DNA of 64,000 bases, from positions 44,472,569 to 44,536,568 of the forward strand of contig NC_088776.1 in the NCBI RefSeq assembly GCF_954871325.1, given 5' to 3'. The notes beneath the pieces are model-generated. The model saw only the letters and a program-made list of their open reading frames with translations, did not search any database and had not been told where the DNA came from. A program made the position numbers and the translations under genes. Origin of the DNA: Gordionus sp. m RMFG-2023 (taxonomy: Eukaryota > Nematomorpha > Gordioida > Chordodea > Parachordodidae). The stretch's first letter is position 1. Each line of letters opens with the position of its first letter. Shown here in pieces: positions 25,590 to 35,090 of the stretch.

Positions 25590-26590
25590 TGCCTTTTTGA
25601 TCGCAAGATTTAATCAGATGTTTGTCACTACCGCATTTGAAACAAGTTTTTTTTGTCTGGTAATATTGATTGTCGTTGTATTTTTAGTTATTATTGTTAG
25701 TGCTGTACTTCCCCTTATCTTATCAGAATATTGATATTTGTTTTTATGATAATACTCATTGTTATCATACCAATTATATCGATAGCATTTGTTATCATTA
25801 TTACTATATTTGTTAACATTATTATTATATTTGTTATAATTATTATTATTATTATTGTACTGCGGGTTATCATTATTATGCCTTCCTACTTCGAGTTGTT
25901 ATAATTATATCTAATAAATCTATTATCTAATCTTGTTTGGTAAGGATAATTCTCCCTATATCGTTCCTTATTATTATTACTATTGCGCTTTTGTTTGTCT
26001 TGTATATAATTTATTTTATTACTTTCTATTTTATCTTCGCCTCGATCATTTCCATCTTGACAATAAAATATATTTTTCGCTTTTTCTTTTTCCTCTATCA
26101 AATCCATAGTTCGAAGGAGTTTTTCGAATTTTTCTACTCCCATGTCCTCTTCTAATAATAACTTTGTTTTGATCTCTTTACTCTCCAATCCGTTGATTAT
26201 TTGCATTTTTAGATTTTCTTCATATTTTTCTTTAAAGTTTTTTAATGCTAAAGCCTTTAACGAATTTGAAAATTCCAAGTTAGTTTCTCCCTCTCTTTGG
26301 GTACGTTTAACAAATTGGGAACTTTCCATTGGTGCTATTTTTATTTCGTTAGCTATCAAAGAATCAAACATATCGTCATATTTAATTTTATTAATAGATT
26401 TAGGAGAGAATTTTAAAATTACTTTATTTAAGTCGTAGGTGGACAATGCAGATACTAGTGCTGCACTATTTTTCTCGTGATATATCGTTCCATATAAAAT
26501 AGGCCTCTATTTAATACGAAAATTGAGAAAGAACCACTGTTTTCCTTAATGGGAATCGATGGTGTCATCTTAGATACTTTTATATCGAAT
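25590..26590 (-). pseudogene. gag: Gypsy gag with CCHC zinc knuckle
   Basis: The main open piece is 26446-25886 (motifs include EGETNLEFSNSLKALALKNF and GVEKFEKLLRTMDLIEEK), typical of retrotransposon capsid C-terminal regions. A frameshift near 26460 separates it from a short N-terminal piece (from about 26570). Downstream is an Asn/Tyr-rich low-complexity tract coded by AAT-type repeats, then CFKCGSDKHLIKSC at about 25645-25600, a C-x2-C-x4-H-x4-C nucleic-acid-binding knuckle. Stops interrupt the Asn-rich tract. Confidence 0.85.
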
Positions 26591-26614
26591 TTTAGTCTTT
26601 TCCTCTGTCGCCAA

Positions 26615-26875
26615 TGTTAGATTTATAATATATTTAATATTTCAATTTTATTTTTTCTAACGTATCACTTTATTTTTCATTTTCCTCTTTATTTCTAAAA
26701 TGTAAAAATAAAAATAATTCTCCGAAAAAATAGATCAATATATTCAAGGAAACATAAAAAAAAATACAATTCCAAGAATCGATCAAAAAAAATAACAATT
26801 CAACAAAATCGATAAAAGATATAATAAAAATAATAAAAATAGATAAATGACATCAAAGAATAATAATTCATAACA
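26615..26875 (-). repeat. Gypsy 5' LTR
   Basis: 261 bases. Read on the minus strand it starts TGTTATGAATTATTATTC and ends AATCTAACA. It is longer than the 3' LTR because of an insertion of about 37 bases rich in AATAAAAAT repeats, so the two LTRs have diverged since insertion. Confidence 0.9.
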
Positions 26876-27414
26876 ATATATAGTTGATATTCACGACTAA
26901 AGTAGGAAGTCTAAAGTAAAAAGTGTAAAAACAGAATAAATATCTTAAAATAATAACTAATTTGAAATATTCGTCCTCTAGTCGACTCAAGTTAATAGAA
27001 CTATTCGTCATCTACTCGACTCAATTATATAATTCTTATTCACGACTCATGTTAGAAGTCTAAAGTAAATAAAATGTAAAAAACAGAATAAATATCTTAA
27101 TTAATAATAATAATATCTGAAATATTCGTCCTCTAGTCGACTCAAGTAAAGTATATAATACTTATTTACATCACGACTCAAGTTAAAATCTAATGTAAAA
27201 AAATGTAAAAAACAACAAATATCTTAATTAACAATAACTAGACCTGTTGCCGCCGACCTTTTTTGGTTACGCCGAAAACGCCGGGTTAATGATGCTTGGT
27301 ACCTTAAGGTACCATCTTTCAAATTTGAATTTTGTTCATTTTTCATTTGGATAGGCACTACCAAATATATTTATAATATATATTTGAAAAATCGTGATTT
27401 TTGGAAAGCCTTTA

Positions 27415-27830
27415 TGGCCTAGTAGGCAAGAGCTTGGCTTACTTATCCTTAGTGTTGTTAAATGGCTCGTTTTTAGCCGATTTTTAAAAACGGCTAACTC
27501 AATATTTCGTCCAGAAAAATATTACTCAAGCCTCAAGATTTTGTTCATAGAAGGAACAAAGGTCTAGGCATAAATTATCGAAATCTCAAGACTTAGGCAA
27601 TATTTATCTGGCTAAAATATTGAGTTAGCCGTTTTAAAAAATCAGCTCAAAACGAGCCATTTAACAACACTACTTATCCTATGCTCCCGGGTTCGAATCC
27701 CAGGAATGTTCATGTTTTTTTTCTTATTCTAACTTGGTGGTTCCATCCTTGGGGGGATGATATATAGAAGGCCGGACTCGACCACGTGATTCCGTATTAA
27801 TATATTAAATAATAAGGGTCTTATTACATT
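27415..27830 (+). mobile_element. tRNA-derived SINE, split by a MITE
   Basis: The head reads ATGGCCTAGTAGGCAAGAGC (A-box-like), then after the MITE CCCGGGTTCGAATCCCAGGA (a good B box, GGTTCGAATCC). The tail runs through CTTGGTGGTTCCATCC to an AT-rich end near 27830. With the 223-base MITE and one TSD copy removed, the two boxes lie about 35 bases apart, as in tRNAs. The right border is approximate. Confidence 0.75.
27450..27672. mobile_element. Palindromic hAT-type MITE (TAGTGTTGTTAA family), perfect 8-bp TSD
   Basis: The ends TAGTGTTGTTAAATGGCTCG and GCCATTTAACAACACTA are inverted and nearly the whole element folds on itself. The duplication CTTATCCT is at 27442-27449 and 27673-27680. This is the cleanest copy in the window and defines the family length of 223 bases. 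Confidence 0.96.
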
Positions 27831-28099
27831 TTAATAAATTTTGGTCGGTATTTAGCAAATTAGATTGGTATTTAAAATATTTCCATACATTCACTTGATA
27901 GTAAGCATCATTAACCAAAACGCCGCCGTTTAAGAAAATCACGCCGGCATGCCGCTGATTTTCATATCGGTAGCGCACGACCGGCGAAATCTCTTTCTAC
28001 CTTTTTAATCTAATAATTGGTCAACATCACTCTTGTAATTTTTTAATGTCAATCAGGATTTTGATGAATTTTTATTTTCTACTATTTTAAAATCATAAT

Positions 28100-29335
28100 T
28101 ATATTGACTTTATTATAGAATTCGATCAATCAAAAATCTAAAATTCCAAAAGTTACCATAAATTTTACGTATTTTTAAAATGGATGCATCTACTTTAATA
28201 ATTCTATAAATAATTTTAGTATCCTAACTCTAGATAATAAAAAATCCATAGTCTGAAAATTTTTTGTAAAATAATTAGAGAAATTATTACTGCTCTAAGA
28301 TATAAAACTGCAGAGGTTGAATTTGAATTCGAGGAATATCAAAGAAAATTCCTAAGTACAATAGATTTAACATCAGACATGTTAGATCATGACAGCATTA
28401 ATCCATACCTGGATACCCGTTTTCAAATTGGCAATTCCAATGATAATAATAACAATAATTCCACGCATATGAAAACCTTAAAATTAAATATCCCAACACG
28501 TTGGCATAGTATATTATCTGGATTAAATAAGAATTTAATTAACAATGTTTTGAAAAGAATTGGGAAGCACTTTCTCAAATTATGAATCTGATATGGTAGA
28601 AGAACTATTAGCATTTCTTTTAAAATTTAAAGAAACTGTCGAATCTTTTAGTACAAAAAGGGCTTACTTTATTAAACTTGGCGTTACTTTTTAGAAGTGA
28701 AATTGAAACACAATGGTAAATGATAGTGATAGTTCTTAAATTATTTCATTTAAGGAAAATATGCTAAAAAAAACTTGCGTTTCGATTTCCGGTTTGTAAT
28801 CTGCAAGTAATATTATATAAGTATATTCTTTTATTTTTATTTAAAATTATCAAGGTATTGGCTTCTCTTTTAGATTCAAGATTTTAAAAATTGACAATTG
28901 TGTCAAAGTATTTAATAGAGCAAAATTGCTCAGCTTCAGAATTTATAATAAAACATCTTAAACTTAGAGAATGATGATAATCAGGTAGTAAATATAGCTA
29001 ATGAGGATGAAGATGAATTATTAAATTCAAGTTATTTGACAAAATTGGCAAATAAACATTCAACAAACATAAATTATATTTCCAAGTTAGGTGACTTAGA
29101 ATAAGAATGCCACAGTTTTCTTGGAAAACGACATTCACAAGATATGGACGTTCTAAATTTTTGAGAAAAGAGTGAACTTCCCAATCTTTTCAGGCTAGCC
29201 TGCATTCCGGCGATTAGCACACCTAGTGAAAGAGTTTTCTCTACCGCTGGATTGACGTTAAATTCAAGGAGATCATCATTATGTCCCAAAAATTTAAATA
29301 AAATAATTTTATACATGATAATTATAAAATTACTT
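28100..29335 (+). pseudogene. hAT-A transposase remnant
   Basis: Piece 28379-28585 has TLKLNIPTRWHSILSGLNKN, matching the TRWxS block before the RNase-H-like second half of hAT transposases. At about 29185-29320 the C-terminal dimerisation block reads FRLACIPAISTPSERVFSTA then GLTLNSRRSSLCPKNLNKII, an excellent match to hATC (SxPSERxFSxAGxxxxxxRxxLxP). Frameshifts separate the pieces and the N-terminal BED finger is not visible. Confidence 0.88.
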
Positions 29336-29639
29336 ATTTGATTTTTTTAAAAATTAATAAGCAATTAAAAAAATTTATCTTATAAAAATTTATATATGCG
29401 GCGATTTTATTGAAGGCGGCTAAACCGCGCGCCGCCGGCCGTCGACTAGATTTTTATAAATTGCGCCGGCCGCCGATATTTCGTCGGCGCACAGGTCTAA
29501 CAATAACTAATTTGAAATATTCGTCTCAAGTCGACTCAGGTTTACAGAACTATTCGTCCTCTAGTTGTCTCAATTATATAATTCTTATTCACGACCAGGG
29601 AGGTCAAAATTTTCAAATTGCGGGAGAAATTTGGTATTA

Positions 29640-29745
29640 TGCGGGAGAAATATGAATTGCAGTAAAAATATGAAAATTGCAGTAAAAATATGAAAATTGC
29701 AGTAAAAATATGAAAATTGCGCTAAAAATATAAAAATTGCTAAAT
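29640..29745. repeat. 20-base tandem repeat near hAT-B left end
   Basis: About four copies of TATGAAAATTGCAGTAAAAA, plus degraded flanking copies, subterminal in hAT-B. Subterminal repeats in hAT elements often bind transposase; here that role is only inferred. Confidence 0.85.
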
Positions 29746-30116
29746 ATTTTTTATAATTAGTTAATATAAATACAAAGTCGGTAAATATTTTTTAATAAAA
29801 TTACATCTTGATTTATTAAAATATATTAATTTATAAAAAAAACCAACGATCTTTTTTAAATATAAAAGAATGTAAATATAAAATTTTATAAAAAAAAACG
29901 ATTTTAATTTTACGATTAAAAATATATTATTTGCGAATGTCCCGCAAAACAACCGCAATTGGAAATCTACCGTGTGTGTATAACATTATAGGGATAGGAG
30001 CTTAATTATCACTTATCACGTTTAAATACATAATAAGGTACTCCAAAAATAAGAAATAATACAGATGCAACTACAGTTGCGGCAATTGTAATCACTTACA
30101 GTGTGTGATGATTTTA

Positions 30117-30312
30117 ATGAAACATATTGACGATAAAATTAAAACCCATCCTAAATATAAAATTATAATCTTTGCAAAAATAATTAAAATAACAAAAGGA
30201 ATAAATAAAAGAAATTTCAATAATGCTTTGTCTATATTTTAATTATTTTTGCAAAGATTATAATTTTATATGGATGGGTTTTAATTTAATCGTCAATATG
30301 TTTCATTAAATC
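30117..30312. repeat. Inverted repeat, 70-base arms
   Basis: GAAACATATTGACGATAAAA at 30119 and its continuation are repeated inverted as ATCGTCAATATGTTTC ending near 30306. The arms are about 70 bases and the loop about 48. It could form a stable hairpin within hAT-B. Confidence 0.85.
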
Positions 30313-30454
30313 CACAACACTGTATCTTGTAGTACAACATTCACAGAGATACTTATCATCACAATGTTGGTAGAATCTTTTTTCCATAATATTTAACAAC
30401 TCTAATATAAATGAAAACTATACTTGTAGAACAAAAATGAGCAAGTCATCAATG

Positions 30455-30765
30455 TTTTAGGACCTAAATCCAGGAGGTCCAATCTTGACAATTTGAAAGA
30501 TGGGCATACATATGCAATTCTAACAGATGCATCTAATAAGGGAAATATTTTATTCCGCTATCTCAACAAAATTAAGGTCGTTTCAATAAAACTATTAATA
30601 TTTTTACCCTCAAATAGTGAAACCAAAGACGCAGATTTAAGATCATCAATAAATTGCAAGTCAGCTTTCTGATTTGATAATGCCTCAGTGAATTTGGCAA
30701 ACAGTGTATTTACAAAATTGAGTCAGCGCAATGTTAGTTGCGATATGTTCCTAATACCCGCCATC
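30455..30765 (+). pseudogene. Inverted partial copy of hAT-B transposase
   Basis: On the plus strand GGTCCAATCTTGACAATTTG leads into DNLKDGHTYAILTDASNKGN, the same peptide (DDLKDGHLYAILTDASNKGN) that the minus-strand gene encodes at 35340-35285. The piece is therefore a reversed duplicate of the 5' half of the transposase gene inside its own element. Confidence 0.8.
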
Positions 30766-31349
30766 GTAGAATTTTAAAATTTTATAAACCGTAAAAAAAA
30801 TATTTCTTAAATAAAGATTATAAAAGCTGTCCTACAATTTTGAAATTTTTTTTCAATAAGGCAGAGGTATATTTAGGAATGATTTCCATGTAGGAAATCT
30901 ACTACATGCTGTTAATGTGTAGTTGCAATCAGAAGAATCTTAACAAAGATTCACAAAATTATGCTGCAGATGTGTTCATCTTTACAGTTAATATTTGACA
31001 ATAAATTTTATGGCGTAATTGCTATAACTTAATTATATTTTATTTGAGATCGCCGATATAGAGATATTTATAAAATTCCTGGCATGACATATTATATATT
31101 TGTTTAACAATTAGCTCGGCCTCTAATGTTGTTAAAGCAATCCGATTACTCTCCTTTTCCCAGGCAGTCCTCATCAGGCTAAAAATGCGCTAGGATGAGG
31201 CATTAGAATGAGATAAGGAGAAGACATACTAGCATATATTTTCCAAGCATGGGGATTTATCGCTATTACGATACTTTGCTTTTAGACCATCTAACTAAGT
31301 ATTTTGGCGTATCATAAAAAATAGAGAGAATCTCAGAGACATCAATGTC

Positions 31350-31569
31350 TTTCGTTGTTAAACGGCTCGTTTTGAGCCGATTTTTAAAAACGGCTAACTC
31401 AATATTTAGTCCAGAATAGTATTATGCAAGCCTGAAGATTTTGTTTATAGAAGGAACAAAAGTTTGGACATCTATTAGCGAAATCTCGAGGCTTAGAAAA
31501 TATTTTCCTGGCTAAAATTTTGAATTAGCCGTTTTTAAAAATGGGCTCAAAACGAGCCGTTTAACACTA
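31350..31569. mobile_element. Palindromic hAT-type MITE (TAGTGTTGTTAA family)
   Basis: Near full-length relative of 27450-27672: AACGGCTCGTTTTGAGCCGA on the left, AAAACGAGCCGTTTAACACTA on the right in shorter form, and the same internal GGAACAAAAGTTTGGACATC. Both tips have small changes and no clear target duplication is visible. It separates two parts of the hAT-B transposase. Confidence 0.8.
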
Positions 31570-31854
31570 GATGGCAGGTATTAATGATAACCACTTGATA
31601 GGTATATATCGCAACAACTCACACAATTCCAAGTCAGACCAGTTTACCAACTCTTTTAATTCATTAACTCTTTTAGTTGATGAACTAAATTCGTTAAAAC
31701 ATTTCATCATAATTATTTCGACATCCACAGATAGTACATTCATTGCCTTCTTGCAAGAATTATGTAGTATATGGGATATACAACCAATTAGTATTAATTC
31801 ATTATTGTGCTGACTCAAATCGGTAACTTTGGTTTTGGCCAAAATTTACGGTAA

Positions 31855-32070
31855 GCGGAAAATAATTCCCCGGAAAAAAATTCCCTGGAAAAAAATCCCC
31901 GGAAAATAAATTCCCGGAAATTAATTCCCCGGAAAAAAAATACCCGGAAAATAATTCCCCGGAAAAAAATTCCCCAGAAAATAATTCCCAGGTAAATAAT
32001 TCTCCGGAAAAAAAATCCCCGGAATAAAATTCCCCTGGAAAATAATTCCCCGGAAAAAATTTCCCCACTA
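31855..32070. repeat. 15-base minisatellite, left arm
   Basis: Tandem variants of CCCCGGAAAATAATT, each 13-16 bases. Because the unit is a multiple of three, several frames stay open and give artificial FSGEL-type pentapeptide repeats. These should not be annotated as pentapeptide-repeat proteins. Confidence 0.9.
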
Positions 32071-34941
32071 TACATTGAATTGCTAATGCATTGCTAAACT
32101 GCATTGCTAAAAGGCAATCAATCATTATCAATTATAAATCAATCAAAAATTTATTACGTATATTTTTTTAATGATAATTTTTTAAACTTTTTTTAAAATA
32201 TATTTAAATCATTTTTTTATTATAAATGAAGAATACTGATTAAATGATATAGTATATAATTTTATTTTTATTTAATATTATTAATAAGAAATTTATTTTT
32301 CTAGCTTATTAAAACAAATATACATTTTATTTAATTTTAAAAATTAACAAATATATATCCGTAAGAGGGCGTTATATGTTTGAATATGTATCATTTTAGG
32401 AAACCGGAATGATGATTGGATAGCACTTTTTTTATATTTGGGTATATATATACATATGAAAAACCTAAAAATTAAAAATTTTTTTTAGGTTTCTTTGATG
32501 TTTAATGAGTAGGTTTAGAATAGTAAAACAATGGAAATTTTTTAAAGTAAATATTGCTGGCGTTATTTATCAAAATCTCTTCATTTTTGTTTTATACGTG
32601 TATATTTACCGATTTGACCGATTGCCGAGTTCAAAACCGACCACTTATTAAATATTTGATTGATCAAATTTGCTATTAAGATAAATTGAAAAATGTTGAT
32701 TTTTGTTTTATGTATCTATAAATACGTATAAAACATAATTTCAAAAAATATTTTTTTAAAATATCGTGATTTGACCCGAAAACCGACCGAATGACAAAAT
32801 ACTGCATTGCTGGCGTTATCCATGGAAAAATCTTCATTTTTGTATTATACGCGTATATATATACGTGCTAAGCATTATCCTAAAAAATATTTTGAAAATA
32901 ATTTGATTTGACTGATTGCCGAGCTCAAAACCCCACTTACTAAATATTCGATTGATAAAATTTACTAGTAATATGATTCGAAAAATGTTCATTTTTTGTT
33001 TTATATATCTATAATTACGAGTAAAACATATACGAGTCGGTTATCCGCCAAACCATGATATTTTTAAAATATTTTTTGGGATTATGTTTTATATGTATTT
33101 ATAGATATATAAAACAAAAATGAACAATTTTCAAATTATATTACTAGTAAATTTGAATCTAGGAAAATAATTCCCCGGAAAAAAAATCCCGTGACCCGGA
33201 TCTGCTCTGCAGTATTTAATTAAATAGAAATGTTTTTTAAAGTCAAATTTCTTCGAGGATTTGAGATTTTAAATAATAAAACGAAAGTTAAATAAATCTA
33301 GTTCACCTTTACACACTTTCATCAACTTTTAGGTATTTATTGAAAAATTATTTTTACACAAATTTTAATCATTTTTTTAGAAATATGATAAAAGGCTTTT
33401 CACAGTTTACTGACTCTTAAATAGCGCCCCTTTTTGTTTTTACAAGGATAAGCTATTAAATAATATAATTTTATAAATTTTGTGGCTAAATAGGAAATTA
33501 GCAATTCAATCTGATACCCTCTATTTGATAAATATTATTTTACTGAAGTATTTACCTACTTTAAGAATTTAACTGACTGAATACAAAATCACTATAAAAC
33601 TTGCAAAATTATATTTTTTACTGCCCAATTTTAATTAAATACTGCCAAAAGTAATGAAAAATGCTGACCACTTTAATCAAAATACATCCAGAGGTGATTA
33701 TCAGCAGTGAGTATTATATTTTTCTAATCTAACAATTATTATTTTGCTTATGAATTTATTTTCAAAGTTACAGAAAAGAAATAATTATAATTTTATTAAA
33801 TGATATATAGAATAATAAATTATATTATTCAAAAGAAACAATTCTAGAACGTATATGTTCTCCAATTGAAGAGAGAAGGAGGGGGTGAGACAACGGACCG
33901 ATAAAAGGTTTATTAAAAGTAAAATATGAGATAGGTTAGCTTAGCATAATATATTTATTTAAATATGAGAAATGTAACTATTTCATTTAAAATAAATTGT
34001 TTGGGAATCGTACCTTGTGCAGTGTAGCGAAGAGAACGAAAGCTACAATAAATATATTAAATGTAAGCTATATTAAAAAAGAATCTAGAAAAATAATTCC
34101 CCGGAAAAAAAATTTCCGTTTTTAAGATAATTAAAATTACAAAATTAGGAGAAAAAATTCCCTATAAATAAATCAACGAAATAATAATTCTCAAATAAAA
34201 TATTTAAAAATTTTGATAAAATTAATTCTGAAGAATTATTAGGATTATGTTTTATACGTATTTATAGATATATAAAACGAAAATCAACATTTTTCAAATT
34301 ATATTCCTAATAAATTTGGTCAATCGAATATTTAGTGAGTGATCGGTTTTGAGCTCGGCAATCGGTCAAATCAAATTATTTTCAAAATATTTTTTAGAAT
34401 AATGCTTAGCACGTAAATATACACGTATAAAACAAAAATGAAGAGATTTTGATAAATAACGCCAGCAATATTTACTTTAAAAAATTTCCATTGTTTTACT
34501 ATTCTAAACCTACTCATTAAACATCAAAGAAACCTAAAAAAAAATTTTAATTTTTAGGTTTTTCATATGTATAATATATACAATAATATAAAAAAAATGC
34601 TATCCAATCATCATTCCGGTTTCCTAAAATGATACATATTCAAACATATAACGCCCTCTTACGGATATATATTTGTTAATTTTTAAAATTAAATAAAATG
34701 TATATTTGTTTTAATAAGCTAGAAAAATAAATTTCTTATTAATAATATTAAATAAAAATAAAATTATATACTATATCATTTAATCAGTATTCTTCATTTA
34801 TAAAAAAAAATGATTTAAATATATTTTAAAAAAAGTTTAAAAAATTATCATTAAAAAAATTTACGTAATAAATTTTTGATTGATTTATAATTGATAATGA
34901 TTGATTGCCTTTTAGCAATGCATTAGCAATTCAATGTATAG

Positions 34942-35090
34942 TGGGGAAATTTTTTCCGGGGAATTATTTTCCAGGGGAATTTTATTCCGGGTATTATTTT
35001 TCCAGAGAATTATTTACCTGGGAATTATTTTCCTGGGGATTTTTTTTCCGGGGAATTAATTTCCGGGGATTTATTTTCCGGGAATTTTCG
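34942..35090. repeat. 15-base minisatellite, right arm
   Basis: Inverted counterpart of the left array, units like GGGGAATTATTTTCC. It has fewer units than the left arm, so the arrays changed length after the element formed. Confidence 0.9.

Larger units (their letters stand above)
22243..26875 (-). mobile_element. Ty3/Gypsy LTR retrotransposon, minus orientation, degenerate
   Basis: Two LTRs (22243-22468 and 26615-26875) enclose gag, protease, reverse transcriptase, RNase H and integrase in Gypsy order on the minus strand. Flanking bases GTATA and ATATA are a near-match 5-base target duplication. The outer element's palindrome is restored when the retrotransposon is removed, which confirms both borders. 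A polypurine tract, AAAGAGGGAGA, abuts the 3' LTR (complement of 22469-22480). The primer-binding candidate next to the 5' LTR is TGGCGACAGAGGAAAAG. Stops, frameshifts and a MITE in integrase make it inactive. Confidence 0.93.
27239..29499 (+). mobile_element. hAT element with GC-rich tips (hAT-A), perfect 8-bp TSD
   Basis: The left end TAGACCTGTTGCCGCCGACC and right end TCGGCGCACAGGTCTA are inverted; the target duplication ACAATAAC is at 27231-27238 and 29500-29507. Transposase remnants are on the plus strand. It carries a SINE with a nested MITE (about 27415-27830). Its first and last few hundred bases are rich in GCCGGC words, unlike the surrounding AT-rich DNA. Confidence 0.93.

Noticed and set aside
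25937-26438. Plus-strand hydrophobic open frames over Gypsy gag
   Set aside because: Antisense shadows of the Lys/Asn-rich gag; hydrophobicity arises from the complement of A-rich codons.
27415-27720. tRNA gene interrupted by an intron
   Set aside because: The interruption is a MITE with an 8-base duplication, and a SINE tail follows the B box.
31802-32131. Pentapeptide-repeat-like protein (FSGEL repeats)
   Set aside because: The frame is made by a 15-base minisatellite in the arm of a foldback-like element, is open in more than one frame, and its mirror occurs in the other arm.
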